A stretch of DNA of 64,000 bases from Tidjanibacter sp. Its GTDB lineage: Bacteria > Bacteroidota > Bacteroidia > Bacteroidales > Rikenellaceae. Below the pieces are notes generated by a model that did not search any database, was not told where the DNA came from, and saw nothing but the letters and a program-made list of their open reading frames with translations. Positions 41,445 through 51,892 of this stretch are shown here, in pieces. The position numbers and the translations under genes were made by a program. The stretch spans positions 61,999 to 125,998 of the forward strand of contig JAGBFH010000009.1 of assembly GCA_017936605.1 (NCBI GenBank). The letters are read 5' to 3'. Positions within the stretch are counted from its first letter, which is position 1, and each line of letters opens with the position of its first letter.

Positions 41445-42815
41445 CTATGCCAGGGTTTTAGCCCTCACAACCTCGGCCACCTTGTCGCACTCGCGGTCGA
41501 TGTCGCCCGCACCGAAGGTCACCATCACATCGGTCTCTATCTCGGCCACCCTTTGGGCCAGTTCTGCCTTGGGCACAATCTCACAGGGAACGGTGATGTC
41601 TGCCAGTAGCATCTGGCTTGTCACGCCCTCGATGGGGAGCTCCCTTGCGGGGTAGATGGGGAGCAGCAACACATTGTCGGCCAGCGACAAAGCCCTGCTG
41701 AAGTCCCCTGCGAAGTCGCGTGTGCGGGTGTAGAGGTGGGGCTGGAATGCTACCGTTAGTTTACGCTCGGGGAACATCCCTCTAATGGAGCGTATGGCCG
41801 CCTCCAACTCCCTCGGATGGTGGGCATAGTCGTCTATGTAAACCCCCTTGGGGGTGTTGATGTAGCACTCAAAGCGGCGCTTTATGCCGCTGAACTCCTC
41901 GAGTGCGGCCTTGAGTTCCGCCTCGTCGAAGTCGCCTCCTGCCCAGAGGGCCGCGATGGCTGCAACGGCATTCTCCACATTAATCTCGCCACCCACGCCG
42001 AGCCTGCAATCCCTAATTGTGCGGTCGGGGCAGACCACATCGAAGTGGAAGGTGCCGTCACCCACGGGCCTCAGACCGAGGGTGTGGAAGTCGGCCTCGG
42101 GGGAGGTGAGGTCGTAGGTGTAGGTGGTTATGTGCTTGTTGTTGTGCTCGATGTTAAGTCCCAGGTGCTCAATGAGTACGCCGCCCTCCACGATGCGCTC
42201 CACAAACTCGCCAAAGGCGTGGCGCATCTCACTGTGGGTGCCGTAGATGTCGAGGTGGTCGGCATCGGTGCTGGTCACAACAGCAACGGTGGGTCTTAGG
42301 CGCAGGAACGAGCGGTCGAACTCGTCGGCCTCGACCGTCATCCTCTCGCCGCCACCGAGCAGCAGATTGCTGCCGAAGTTCTTGGAGATACCTCCCAGAA
42401 AGGCGTTGCCGGAGCCTGTGGCGCGGAGTGTTATCCACGCTGTGAGGGTCGTTGTTGTGGTCTTGCCGTGGGTGCCCGCAATGGCGGTTGTCCGTTTGCC
42501 GGCCGTCAGGTGACCGAGCGCCTCGGAGCGTTTGATGACCTCATAGCCCTCTCGCCTGAAGTAACAGAGCTCCGAGTGGTCGGAGGGTATCGCGGGCGTA
42601 TATATAACTAATGTATTCTCCTTGTCGAGCCACGCCTGGCCGATGAGCTTCACGCTATCCTCATAGTGAATCTCTGCACCCTCGGCCTCGAGTTGGGCGG
42701 TCAGTGGCGAGGGGGTGCGGTCGTAGCCTGCCACCTTTGCCCCCTCGTGAAGGAAGTATCGGGCAATGGCACTCATACCAATGCCACCAATACCTACAAA
42801 ATATACATTCTTCAT
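41445..42815 (-). CDS. murC: UDP-N-acetylmuramate-L-alanine ligase
   Basis: The 456-residue ATP-dependent ligase adds the first amino acid of the peptidoglycan stem. It has the N-terminal Rossmann GIGGIGMSAIA, the ATP loop AIAGTHGKTTTTTL, DEFDRSF, and YIDDYAHHPRELEAAI in the C-terminal domain. The order murG-murC-ftsQ on the minus strand is the common dcw order. Length is normal. Confidence 0.96.
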   Translation of the reverse strand: MKNVYFVGIGGIGMSAIARYFLHEGAKVAGYDRTPSPLTAQLEAEGAEIHYEDSVKLIGQAWLDKENTLVIYTPAIPSDHSELCYFRREGYEVIKRSEALGHLTAGKRTTAIAGTHGKTTTTTLTAWITLRATGSGNAFLGGISKNFGSNLLLGGGERMTVEADEFDRSFLRLRPTVAVVTSTDADHLDIYGTHSEMRHAFGEFVERIVEGGVLIEHLGLNIEHNNKHITTYTYDLTSPEADFHTLGLRPVGDGTFHFDVVCPDRTIRDCRLGVGGEINVENAVAAIAALWAGGDFDEAELKAALEEFSGIKRRFECYINTPKGVYIDDYAHHPRELEAAIRSIRGMFPERKLTVAFQPHLYTRTRDFAGDFSRALSLADNVLLLPIYPARELPIEGVTSQMLLADITVPCEIVPKAELAQRVAEIETDVMVTFGAGDIDRECDKVAEVVRAKTLA

Positions 42816-42872
42816 CTCTCTTTATCTTTAAGCCGTTAGCCGTTAGCTATTAGTTCGGCCAATTCTCAATTC

Positions 42873-43988
42873 TCATTTCTCAATTCTCAACTCCTCAAGT
42901 ATGGTTTTGGCCACTCGGTCGGCCGAGTCGCTGATGGCGAGCCCGAGGATGTTCTCCCTGAGCGACGCAAGGCCCTCGGCGTTGGCAATCATCTCCTCCA
43001 CAACCTCAAAGGTTTTCGCTACGGCCTCTGCGTCCTTCACAATCCTCGCTGCACCCTTATTCACCAGCGCCATTGCGTTGTGGGTCTGATGGTCCTCGGC
43101 CACATTGGGCGAGGGGATGAAGAGCGTGGGCTTGCCCACAAGGCACAGCTCGCTCACCGAGCAGGCGCCACTACGCGAGATGACCACCGTGGCGGCCTCG
43201 TAGGCGTAGTCCATACGGTCGATAAATGCGCCCCTCCAGATGCCCGTCATATTCCTCTGGCGGCAGAACTCCTCCATCTCCTTGTCGTAGTATTTGCCGT
43301 TCTGCCAGATGACCTCCATTTTGCCCTCGGCGACTATGCGGTCCAGGTGGGCCTTCATAACTTCGTTCATTGTGCGCGAGCCGAGTGAGCCGCCCACAAT
43401 CAGCACCACAGGCTTCTGGCCCGAGAGCCCAAAGTGGGCGAGTGCCGCTGCGTGGTCCACCTCGCCACCGAAACTGCCCCTCAGAGGGTTGCCCGTGTGG
43501 ATAATCTTCTCGGCGGGGAAAAACCGCTCCATATTGTCGTAGGCCACGCATATCTTCTTGGCCCTCTTGGCCAGCAGTTTGTTCGTCACGCCCGCAAAGG
43601 AGTTCTGCTCCTGAAGAATGGTGGGGATGCCCATCCTCTGTGCGGCCTTCAGTACGGGTGCGCTCGCATAGCCGCCAAAGCCCACAGCCACATCGGCACC
43701 AAACTCCCTGAGGGTGCGCTTTGCCAGACGCATACTGCGCAGCACCTTGAAGGGGAGTGCCAGATTGGAGAGCGAGAGGCTGCGTTTGAGGCCCACAACG
43801 GGAAGTCCCACAATCCTATAGCCCAAGGCGGGCACCTTCTCCATCTCCATCTTGCCCTCGGCTCCCACGAAAAGTATCTCCACACCGTCGCCCAGCGCCC
43901 TCTTGAGCGCTTCGGCGGTAGCTACGGCGGGGTAGATGTGGCCACCTGTGCCACCGCCGCTAAGTACGATTTTTACTCTCTTTGCCAT
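42873..43988 (-). CDS. murG: Undecaprenyldiphospho-muramoylpentapeptide beta-N-acetylglucosaminyltransferase
   Basis: The 371-residue GT28 enzyme converts lipid I to lipid II at the inner membrane. It has SGGGTGGHIYPAVATAEAL at the N terminus, GFGGYASAPVL, LQEQNSFAGVTNKLL, VVLIVGGSLGSRTMNE, and SRSGACSVSEL in the UDP-GlcNAc site. The last codons (LRIEK-stop) are written in the repeating GAGAATTGA-type sequence that continues downstream, so the repeat has probably replaced or extended the original C terminus. Confidence 0.96.
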   Translation of the reverse strand: MAKRVKIVLSGGGTGGHIYPAVATAEALKRALGDGVEILFVGAEGKMEMEKVPALGYRIVGLPVVGLKRSLSLSNLALPFKVLRSMRLAKRTLREFGADVAVGFGGYASAPVLKAAQRMGIPTILQEQNSFAGVTNKLLAKRAKKICVAYDNMERFFPAEKIIHTGNPLRGSFGGEVDHAAALAHFGLSGQKPVVLIVGGSLGSRTMNEVMKAHLDRIVAEGKMEVIWQNGKYYDKEMEEFCRQRNMTGIWRGAFIDRMDYAYEAATVVISRSGACSVSELCLVGKPTLFIPSPNVAEDHQTHNAMALVNKGAARIVKDAEAVAKTFEVVEEMIANAEGLASLRENILGLAISDSADRVAKTILEELRIEK

Positions 43989-44007
43989 ATTTTTGTATTG
44001 TTACTTT

Positions 44008-45321
44008 CTAATTCTCTTTGTTTTGTGCCGAAAGTTGTTTCTGCTCCTTGAGTTTTTGTTCCATCTCCTCCTGCTCGGCCTTGGCGCTCACGCTCATCAG
44101 CACACCGAGCATCGTGAGTGTAACCAGCAGCGAGGTACCACCGTTGCTGATTATCGGTAGCTGCTGACCCGTCAGCGGGAAGAGTGACACCGAAACGAGC
44201 ATATGCAGGAAGGCCTGAAGGACTATGGTCGTGCCTATGCCCAACACCATCAGTCCCGGGAAGGCCATACCACATTTGAGGAATATCTCCATCGAGCGGT
44301 AGAACATCAGTAGGAAGGCGAAGATGACCACCAGACCGCCGAATAGCAGACCATACTCCTCAATAATGAATGCAAAGACCATATCCGTATCCGACTCCGA
44401 AAGGCTGCGGTTGGCGCTCTGGCCCGGGCCTTTGCCAACCAGGCCGCCCGAGGCGACCGAGAGTTTCGAGTAGAGCGTCTGGTCGTGTTCGTTATCGTGG
44501 CGCTTGTAGTACTCGAGGCTGTCCTTTTTGCCCAACTCCACAGACTTTGTAATCACATCGGGGGTCCAACCCTCAATACGACTCACGGCCGTATCGCCAC
44601 GATGGCTCGCATCTACGGCCTTGTAGATGCCAATGGCCGAAAGACCCACCACCGCGCCTATGACGCAAATCTTCAGTAGGTCCTTAAGATGAACCCTGCT
44701 GAGGTACATCATCGCCAAGCAAGAGAGGGCAATGATGAGGGTCGTGGAGTTGCTGAAAATCATCGTTATGGCACAGCAGATGGCGATGGGACCCAGGATG
44801 GGGATTGTGTGGTCCATCAGAATATCTATCTGCTTCTGTCGGTTCTTCTTCCACTCCTTGGGGCGGAAACTCGGTATGATGGATATTTTGTTCATCCTCT
44901 TCTGGCGCGTGGAGAGCTGGCGTGCCAGCAGCATCACGGTGGCGAACTTGAGCAACTCGAAGGGCTGGAATGTGAAGAACTTTAGGTCCAAGCCGCGGGC
45001 CGCACCCGTTCCCTTGTTGAGCACAATCATCAGTAGCGTTGCACCAAGCGAGAAGATGTAGAACGGGATGGTCATCTTCTTGTAGAAGTTGATGCTGAAC
45101 ATACGCGCTACAAAGAAACCCGTCATACCTATGCAGATGAACAGCAGGTGCATAATGAGTTTCTGATTGGCTTTGCTGGCTGCCTCGTAGGCCATATTGG
45201 AGTAGACCGCAAAGATGGAGTAGACCAGGAGGGTGATTATCACCACCCACATAACCTTATCTCCGGCAAATATGCGGCTCGAGGCGCTCTCCTTGGGCAT
45301 ATAGTCTGCTCGTTTGGGCAT
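44008..45321 (-). CDS. ftsW: SEDS-family peptidoglycan glycosyltransferase FtsW
   Basis: The 437-residue integral membrane protein has about ten hydrophobic segments. It shows the SEDS motifs GTGAARGL, FTFQPFELLKFATVMLLAR and DTDMVFAFIIEEYGLLFGG, and ends with QQLPIISNGGTSLLVTLTMLG. FtsW polymerises lipid II with a class b PBP, here the gene three places upstream. MPKESASS seven codons in is an alternative start. It sits between murD and murG, as in most dcw clusters. Confidence 0.94.
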   Translation of the reverse strand: MPKRADYMPKESASSRIFAGDKVMWVVIITLLVYSIFAVYSNMAYEAASKANQKLIMHLLFICIGMTGFFVARMFSINFYKKMTIPFYIFSLGATLLMIVLNKGTGAARGLDLKFFTFQPFELLKFATVMLLARQLSTRQKRMNKISIIPSFRPKEWKKNRQKQIDILMDHTIPILGPIAICCAITMIFSNSTTLIIALSCLAMMYLSRVHLKDLLKICVIGAVVGLSAIGIYKAVDASHRGDTAVSRIEGWTPDVITKSVELGKKDSLEYYKRHDNEHDQTLYSKLSVASGGLVGKGPGQSANRSLSESDTDMVFAFIIEEYGLLFGGLVVIFAFLLMFYRSMEIFLKCGMAFPGLMVLGIGTTIVLQAFLHMLVSVSLFPLTGQQLPIISNGGTSLLVTLTMLGVLMSVSAKAEQEEMEQKLKEQKQLSAQNKEN

Positions 45322-45349
45322 CGTTCAAAAGAGGTTGTTTTGTCTATTC

Positions 45350-46684
45350 TTATTTTTGCTTGAGTTCCAGCACGCGCTCCTTGAAGAGGCGGCCGCGCTC
45401 CTCGTAGTTGCGGAACAGGTCGAAGCTCGCGCAGGCGGGTGAGAGCAGCACCGTATCGCCACTCTGTGCCACCTGACGGCACACCTCCACAGCCTCCTCC
45501 AGCGAAGAGGTGTTGTAGACGGGCACCACGCCGCTGAAGTTGTCTATGAGTTTGGTGTTGTTCAGACCCATACATACCAGAGCCTTCACCTTCTTGCCCA
45601 CGAACTCCATCAGGGGCTCATAGTCGTTACCCTTGTCCGTACCGCCTGCAATCCACACCGTGGGGCGACGCATACTCTCCAGTGCATACCACACCGAGTC
45701 GACATTGGTGGCCTTGGAGTCGTTTATCCACTCCACACCTTCAATCTCGCACACCCTCTCCAGGCGGTGCTCCACGCCCTCAAAGGCGTAGAGTGTGCGC
45801 AGAATATCCTCCTCTGCCACGCCCGCCGCAAGCGCTGCATAGGTGGCAGCCATAGCGTTGTAGGCATTGTGGAGGCCCTTGATTTGGAGCCTATCGAGGT
45901 TGATGTTTATCGTGCGGCCCTCAAACTCGAGGTGGGCCATATTGCCCGTGATGTTGCTCTTTGAGAAGGGGTGAACGGTGGCCTCGGGGGTGCTCTTTGC
46001 CACCTCGGCGAGGATTACCTTGTCGTCGCCCGAGTAGATGAAGTGGTCCTCGGGGCGCTGGTTGCGCGTGATGCGCATCTTGCTGTTCACATAGTTCTGG
46101 AAGTTGTAGCCGTAGCGGTCGAGGTGGTCGGGGGTGATGTTCATCAGCACGCCAATGTCGGCCCTGAAGTCATAGCATCCGTCGAGCTGGAAGCTGCTCA
46201 GCTCCAGCACATACCACTCCTTGTCGCCCTTGGCAACGGTCAGTGCATAGCTCTCGCCAATGTTGCCGCCCACAGCCACATCCAGGCCCGCATCGGCGAG
46301 GATGCGGTGGGTGAGGGTAGTGGTTGTGGTCTTGCCGTTGGAGCCGGTGATGCAGATTGTCCTTCCCTTGCTGAAGGGCTGGGCGAACTCCATCTCGCTC
46401 ACAATCTCCACACCCCTCTGTCGCAGAAGCTGCACTATGGGGGCCTTCTCGGGGATGCCGGGGCTCTTGATGACAAGGTCGGCCGAGAGGATGCGCTCCT
46501 CGGTATGGCCGCCCTCCTCGAACTCAATGCCCTCGTCCACCAAGAGGCGGCGATACTTGTCGCTGAGGGTGCCGAAGTCGCTGAGGAAGGTGTCGTAGCC
46601 CTTGGTCTTGGCCAGTACGGCCGAGCCGTAGCCGCTCTCGCCACCGCCCAGAATCACAATTTTTTTTATTTTGTCGAGTTTCAT
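45350..46684 (-). CDS. murD: UDP-N-acetylmuramoyl-L-alanine-D-glutamate ligase
   Basis: The 444-residue Mur ligase has GGGESGYGSAVLAKTKG at the UDP-binding start, the ATP loop ITGSNGKTTTTTL, NITPDHLDRYG, ECEI-to-NDSKATN (GVEWINDSKATN) and LLSPACASFDLF near the end. These are MurD-specific, the last being the D-Glu site. Length is typical. Confidence 0.96.
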   Translation of the reverse strand: MKLDKIKKIVILGGGESGYGSAVLAKTKGYDTFLSDFGTLSDKYRRLLVDEGIEFEEGGHTEERILSADLVIKSPGIPEKAPIVQLLRQRGVEIVSEMEFAQPFSKGRTICITGSNGKTTTTTLTHRILADAGLDVAVGGNIGESYALTVAKGDKEWYVLELSSFQLDGCYDFRADIGVLMNITPDHLDRYGYNFQNYVNSKMRITRNQRPEDHFIYSGDDKVILAEVAKSTPEATVHPFSKSNITGNMAHLEFEGRTININLDRLQIKGLHNAYNAMAATYAALAAGVAEEDILRTLYAFEGVEHRLERVCEIEGVEWINDSKATNVDSVWYALESMRRPTVWIAGGTDKGNDYEPLMEFVGKKVKALVCMGLNNTKLIDNFSGVVPVYNTSSLEEAVEVCRQVAQSGDTVLLSPACASFDLFRNYEERGRLFKERVLELKQK

Positions 46685-46730
46685 AGTCTATATCTCTATT
46701 TTGAGTTGGTTTGATTTTGAGTTGGTTTGA

Positions 46731-47984
46731 TTACCTGATTTTGAGTGTCGCAAGCGCAAAGGCTGCAAGCATAATCTGCACAATCCAGAAGCGGATAACG
46801 ATGCGGTTCTCGTGGATACTCTTCTTCTGGTAGTGGTGGTGCAGGGGGGCCATACGGAAGAACCTGCGGCCCTCGCCATACCTCTTGCGGGTGTACTTGA
46901 AGTAAAGAGTCTGTATCATAACCGAAACCACCTCCACCAGATAGATGCCACAGAGGATGGGGAGCAGGAGTTCCTTGCGGATGGCCAGCGCCATAACGGC
47001 CACAATGCCACCGATGGCCAGAGAGCCGGTGTCGCCCATAAAGACCTGTGCGGGGTGGCAGTTGTACCACAGAAAGCCGATGAGGGCACCCACAAAGGCG
47101 GCACCAAAGACGGCCAGTTCGCCACTGCCGGGGATGTACATAATGTTGAGGTAGTCGGCATAGATGACATGGCCCGAGAGGTAGGCCAAGATGGAGAGCA
47201 CCACAGCGACGATGGCGCTCACACCCGTATTCAGGCCGTCAAGACCGTCGGTGAGGTTGGCTCCATTGGAGACGGCAGTGATTACGAAGATGGCCACCAG
47301 AATGTAGAGCACCCAGGTGAGGATGTCACCTGTGCGGCTGTCGGAGGGGATGAACCAGTGGTAGTCGAACTCGTTGTTCTTCACAAAGGGGATTGTGGTC
47401 TTGGTGCTCTTCTCGCCCACATAGTACTCCTCGATGCTCTCGGTCACGGTGCCGTCCTCGGCCACAACCTCCACCACCTCGCTCACTTTCTCGGCAGTAT
47501 TCTTGTCCACAACGGTCACCTGTGGCGAGAAGCACATAATGGTGCCCACAATTATGCCGAGGCCCACCTGACCCACAATCTTGAACTTGCCCTTCAGGCC
47601 GTTCTTGTTCTTGCGGAAAACCTTGATGTAGTCGTCAGCAAAGCCGAGTGCGCCGAGCCAAATGGTGCTGATAATCATCATCCAGACATAGATGTTGCTG
47701 AGGTCGCCAATCAGCAGGATGGGCACGAGGATGGCCAGCAAGATGATGATGCCGCCCATTGTGGGTGTGCCCTTCTTCTCCATCTGTCCGTCGAGGCCGA
47801 GGTTGCGGATGTCCTCGCCAATCTGCTTGCGACGGAGCAACTTGATGAGCCTGCCGCCAAAGATGGTTGCAATCATCAGAGCAAGGATGATGGCCGCTGC
47901 CGAGCGGAACGAGAGGTACTGAAACATACCGAGGCCGGGTATGTCGAAATGTTTTTCGAGATAATTTACTAATGAGTATAACAT
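46731..47984 (-). CDS. mraY: Phospho-N-acetylmuramoyl-pentapeptide transferase
   Basis: The 417-residue membrane enzyme makes lipid I. It has [10 protein letters not shown] at the first conserved loop, [14 protein letters not shown] with the catalytic aspartates, [12 protein letters not shown], and MAPLHHHYQ near the C terminus. Between the fourth and fifth helices lies a 60-residue soluble insert ([28 protein letters not shown]) that many Bacteroidetes MraY proteins have. Position and motifs agree. Confidence 0.96.
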   Translation of the reverse strand: MLYSLVNYLEKHFDIPGLGMFQYLSFRSAAAIILALMIATIFGGRLIKLLRRKQIGEDIRNLGLDGQMEKKGTPTMGGIIILLAILVPILLIGDLSNIYVWMMIISTIWLGALGFADDYIKVFRKNKNGLKGKFKIVGQVGLGIIVGTIMCFSPQVTVVDKNTAEKVSEVVEVVAEDGTVTESIEEYYVGEKSTKTTIPFVKNNEFDYHWFIPSDSRTGDILTWVLYILVAIFVITAVSNGANLTDGLDGLNTGVSAIVAVVLSILAYLSGHVIYADYLNIMYIPGSGELAVFGAAFVGALIGFLWYNCHPAQVFMGDTGSLAIGGIVAVMALAIRKELLLPILCGIYLVEVVSVMIQTLYFKYTRKRYGEGRRFFRMAPLHHHYQKKSIHENRIVIRFWIVQIMLAAFALATLKIR

Positions 47985-48067
47985 TTATCTATTTATTTAA
48001 TTATTATTGCTTGGGTTTGTAAAATAATTTGCGCAATGCCAGATGTATTTATAAATAACTTAAAAAC

Positions 48068-49516
48068 CTACTCCGTTTCGCTAAAATATTTTAATATGTG
48101 CTCCTGGTCGGAGAAGTGTCGCTTCTCGGTGCCGATGATTTGGTAGTCCTCGTGGCCCTTGCCTGCAACCAGCACCACATCGCCACTCTCGGCCATACGC
48201 AGGGCGGCGCGGATGGCCTGTGCGCGGTCGGTGATGGTGAGGTAGTTGGTGTGGCCCGTGGTGCCCTGCTCCATATCGCGGAGGATAGCCTCGGGGTCCT
48301 CGGTGCGGGGGTTGTCGGAGGTGAAGATGGCCGTGTGGGACTTCTCGACGGCGATGGCCGCCATCTCGGGACGCTTGGTGCGGTCCCTGTCGCCACCACA
48401 GCCACAGACGGTTATAAGCCTGCGGGCGGTGCCCACGCCGAGGATGGTGTCAATGACATTCTCCAGTGCGTCGGGCGTGTGGGCGTAGTCCACGATTGCC
48501 ACCACACCACTCTTGGAGCGGAAGGTCTCGAAGCGGCCGCAGACGCTCTGGAGGCTGCTGAGGGCCACCATCACCTCGTCGCTCTCGAAGCCGAGCAGGC
48601 AGGCCGCCTTGTAGACAGCCGTGAGGTTGTAGCCATTGAAGCGGCCCAGAAGGTGCGACCACATCTGTTTGCCGTCAATCTCCAGAAGCATACCCTCGAG
48701 GGTGGTTTCGATAATCTTGGTATTTGTTTCGCCCACGCCGCGCAGCGAGTAGGTGTGCTTCGAGCCGCGGCAGTTCTGCAACATTACGGCTCCGTTCTTG
48801 TCGTCGACATTCACTAGTGCCCAACTCTCCTTGGGTAGCGAGTCAAAGAGGCGCTTTTTGGCCTTGAGGTACTCGCCGAAGGTCTTGTGGTAGTCGAGGT
48901 GGTCGTGCGTGAGGTTGCTGAAGAGCGCACCAGCAAACCTGAGGCCCGCGGTGCGGTGCTGCACCAGACTGTGCGACGACACCTCCATAAAGCAGTAGCC
49001 GCACCCTTCGGCGACCATCTGGGCGAGCAGACGGTTGAGGGTTATGGCGTCGGGGGTCGTGTGGGTCGAGGGGTACTCCTTGTCGCCCACCTTGTAGACC
49101 ACGGTGGAGATGAGGCCCGCTTTGTAGCCGAGCCTCTGGGTGAGGGCGTAGAGCAGGGTGGCGGTTGTGGTCTTGCCATTGGTGCCCGTCACTCCCACCA
49201 GCGCCAACTTCTCCGAGGGGCGCGAGTAGAAGTTGGAGGCGATAAGCCCTATTGCTTGGCTGCTATCCTCCACCACTACATAGCAAACGGTGGGGGCGGT
49301 TTCGGCGGGAAGCCTGTTGCACACCACCACGCTCACACCGGCCTCCGCGGCCGAGGGTATGAAGTTGTGGCCATCCACCACGGTGCCCTCAATGGCGGCA
49401 AAGAGCACACCCTGGGCCGCCTTGCGCGAGTCCATTGTGAGCTCTGTGACCTCAATATCGGTGGGACCTACTATCTGTTTCGTTTCGACTCTGTCGAGCA
49501 ATCTTTCCAGTTTCAT
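48068..49516 (-). CDS. murE: UDP-N-acetylmuramoyl-tripeptide synthetase MurE
   Basis: The 482-residue ligase adds the third residue of the stem peptide. It has the ATP loop GVTGTNGKTTTATLL, SNLTHDHLDYHKTF, VDYAHTPDALENVI and DNPRTEDP. The DNPR motif is the marker for use of meso-diaminopimelate rather than lysine. ATP-grasp-like details and length are standard. It is separated from the PBP gene by a 213-bp gap filled with TTATAAGTC repeats. Confidence 0.96.
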   Translation of the reverse strand: MKLERLLDRVETKQIVGPTDIEVTELTMDSRKAAQGVLFAAIEGTVVDGHNFIPSAAEAGVSVVVCNRLPAETAPTVCYVVVEDSSQAIGLIASNFYSRPSEKLALVGVTGTNGKTTTATLLYALTQRLGYKAGLISTVVYKVGDKEYPSTHTTPDAITLNRLLAQMVAEGCGYCFMEVSSHSLVQHRTAGLRFAGALFSNLTHDHLDYHKTFGEYLKAKKRLFDSLPKESWALVNVDDKNGAVMLQNCRGSKHTYSLRGVGETNTKIIETTLEGMLLEIDGKQMWSHLLGRFNGYNLTAVYKAACLLGFESDEVMVALSSLQSVCGRFETFRSKSGVVAIVDYAHTPDALENVIDTILGVGTARRLITVCGCGGDRDRTKRPEMAAIAVEKSHTAIFTSDNPRTEDPEAILRDMEQGTTGHTNYLTITDRAQAIRAALRMAESGDVVLVAGKGHEDYQIIGTEKRHFSDQEHILKYFSETE

Positions 49517-49729
49517 TCTTCCTTTTTTGTCTAAAGTCTAAGGTCTAACAGACCTAAGTTAAAAAACTTTGTGGGGCCTATAAGTCCTATGAGTCTTATA
49601 AGTCTTATAAGTCTTATAAGTCTTATAAGCCTTATATGCCTTTATCGTTAATTTTCAATTTTCAATTTTCAATTTCTTTTCGGCCCTTTTGGCCCTTTTG
49701 GCCCTTTCGGCCCTTCTCAACTTTTTCCT
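49517..49729. repeat. 9-bp TTATAAGTC array inside the dcw cluster
   Basis: Units of TTATAAGTC and variants run through about 49569-49643, followed by CAATTTT heptamers and GGCCCTTTT units. The gap interrupts an otherwise tight operon between pbp and murE. Confidence 0.85.
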
Positions 49730-51892
49730 CTATTTTTTCGCGGGCTCCTTGAGGGTGAGGGTGACATTCTGTCCCTCGGAGATGGCCTCGCCAGCCTTGA
49801 TGCTCTGCTCGGCGACTGAGCCCTGACCTTTCACCTTGACCTTGAGGCCCACCTGCTCGAGCGCAAAGAGCGCATCCCTCAGGCCCATACCCTCCACATT
49901 GGGCATTGTGCCCTCTTTTGCTCTGGGGGCTTGCTCCGCCATAGCTTTGGGCGTGCGTGCTTGGACACGCCTTGCGGTGGTGAACCACTGTGGGTCGTGG
50001 GCGTAGATATACTCGGCTATCTCCTTGAATACGGGCATTGCGAGGTTGCCACCATAAATCTTCTTGTTCTCATCGGCCTTCTGGAATGTGTTGAGGCTGA
50101 CGATGCAGGTGTACTTGGGATTGTCGGCGGGGAAGTAGCCCACGAAGGTCGCCAAGTACTCGCGCGAGCCATCGAGGGTTATGTAGGCGTTCACCTTGCC
50201 ATCCTTATCCTTGCCACGCTTGCCTACCTCCTGCACTACCTGTGCCGTACCCGTCTTGCCTGCGACCTTGAAGGGGAGTGTGCTCAGGGCGTGGCCGGTG
50301 CCGAGCCGGTGTTCCACAACGCCCTCCATACACTCCTGCACCTTGCGGAGGGTCTGCTGGGAGCAGATGGCAGGGTTGATAACGGTCGTTGGGGTGGGTG
50401 CTCCCGCCTCGCCGTCGGTCACAATCTGCTTGATGAGCATAGGGGCCACAAGCACACCATCGTTGGCCACCGCGTTGTAGAACATAAGGGTCTGTAGGGG
50501 GGTCATCGTGAGCTCATAGCCATAGGCGTTGTTGGTGAGCGTCTTCTTGGACCAGGGCATATTTTTGTTGTGAATCTCCGAGGGGTCTTTTATCTTCCTG
50601 AAGCCGTAGCCCTGAATCTCCTGTATGTTCCTCACCTTGTCCAGACCTATGGAGTTTATGTAGGCTGCCCAGCGACGGTAGTTGGGGTAGTTTTTCTTGT
50701 CGGTATCCTTGAAAACATCCGTCACCGTCTGCGCAAAGGCTATGTTGGAGGACTCGATGAAGGCACCCTTGAGGGTTGTCTCGCCCGAGCCGTCACCTAC
50801 GATGTGGGTATCCCTCACATAGCTGCCCTCGATAATCTTGGTCTTGCTGTGGCCGTTCACTATGCGGCGATTGAGCGATGTGCCACCCACCTCCAGCAGG
50901 GCCATAAGCGACACGGCCTTGAATGTGGAGCCCGGGTCGCCCTGCCAGCGCAGTGCATAGTTGTTGTCGTCGTTTATGGAGCCGCCCTCGTAGCGTTTGA
51001 GGTTAGACATCGCGCGAATCTCACCCGTGGAGCACTCCACCACTACGGCCGTACCGAAGGTGGCGTTCTCCTGTTCGAGTTGTCGTCGCAGGGCTCCATC
51101 GACCACATCCTGAAGGTCTATGTCGATGGTCGTTATGATGTCGCTGCCATTCCTGGCTGGCTTGTTTACGCTGTCGATGACGGGTTTCTTGCGCGAGTGG
51201 CTGGCGTTGAGCCACACGAAGCGGCTGCGGCCGTTGGTGCCACCTATGAGGCTGTCGTAGGCACCCTCAATGCAGCGCGAGATGGTGTAGGAGGCCAGAG
51301 CTCCATAGGTCTTATGGCGCAGGGGCTCGGTGCTGTAGGTCATACCATAACGCCTCTCCATCATCGGGAAGGTGCAGATGCGGTCGAACTCAAACTGGTT
51401 GAAAACCTTGTCTATGGGGAATGGCTGACTGAAGCGCGACCTGCCTGTGTCGGCCAAAGCCTTGGGTTGTATGGTGTCGAAGTGGGCCCTAAAGTCCTGA
51501 GCCCTGCCGCCAAACATCGCCACCAGTGAGTCACACAGGGCGGGCAACTTGCGCTTATAGACGCTGTCGTCGCTGTAGAGGGCAGGGGCGTGCAGGTCGA
51601 GCCTTATGCGGTAGCCTCGGGTGTCGGTCGAGAGCACCTTGCCGTTACGGTCGTAGATGTTGCCTCGTGTGCTGTAGATGGTCGAGGTGGTATAGAAGCG
51701 GCTGTTGGCCAGATTCCTGAAGCCCTTGCCGTTGGGACCCCACTGGATGAGAAGAATCTGAGCAATGATGAGAACAGCCAGCAGGATAAAGAGCAAATAA
51801 AGACTCCTTACCTTGCCTTGGATGCTTTTCTTGATGGCTCCCGGGTGGGGGTCGCTCACCTTATTGCTATTTCTTCTCTGTTGTTGTGTCAT
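49730..51892 (-). CDS. ftsI: Class b penicillin-binding protein (FtsI/PBP3-like) with C-terminal PASTA domain
   Basis: The 720-residue transpeptidase cross-links septal peptidoglycan. It has one membrane helix (about 31-50), a dimerisation domain (STRGNIYDRNGKVLSTD), and the active-site serine near residue 322 in PGSTFKAVSLM. The SSN motif is in ESSNIAFAQ, KTGT in VAGKTGTAQVV, and one PASTA repeat (MPNVEGMGLRDALFALEQVG) closes the protein. A single PASTA in a Gram-negative FtsI is a common Bacteroidetes feature. Its start overlaps the end of ftsL by 26 bp. Confidence 0.93.
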   Translation of the reverse strand: MTQQQRRNSNKVSDPHPGAIKKSIQGKVRSLYLLFILLAVLIIAQILLIQWGPNGKGFRNLANSRFYTTSTIYSTRGNIYDRNGKVLSTDTRGYRIRLDLHAPALYSDDSVYKRKLPALCDSLVAMFGGRAQDFRAHFDTIQPKALADTGRSRFSQPFPIDKVFNQFEFDRICTFPMMERRYGMTYSTEPLRHKTYGALASYTISRCIEGAYDSLIGGTNGRSRFVWLNASHSRKKPVIDSVNKPARNGSDIITTIDIDLQDVVDGALRRQLEQENATFGTAVVVECSTGEIRAMSNLKRYEGGSINDDNNYALRWQGDPGSTFKAVSLMALLEVGGTSLNRRIVNGHSKTKIIEGSYVRDTHIVGDGSGETTLKGAFIESSNIAFAQTVTDVFKDTDKKNYPNYRRWAAYINSIGLDKVRNIQEIQGYGFRKIKDPSEIHNKNMPWSKKTLTNNAYGYELTMTPLQTLMFYNAVANDGVLVAPMLIKQIVTDGEAGAPTPTTVINPAICSQQTLRKVQECMEGVVEHRLGTGHALSTLPFKVAGKTGTAQVVQEVGKRGKDKDGKVNAYITLDGSREYLATFVGYFPADNPKYTCIVSLNTFQKADENKKIYGGNLAMPVFKEIAEYIYAHDPQWFTTARRVQARTPKAMAEQAPRAKEGTMPNVEGMGLRDALFALEQVGLKVKVKGQGSVAEQSIKAGEAISEGQNVTLTLKEPAKK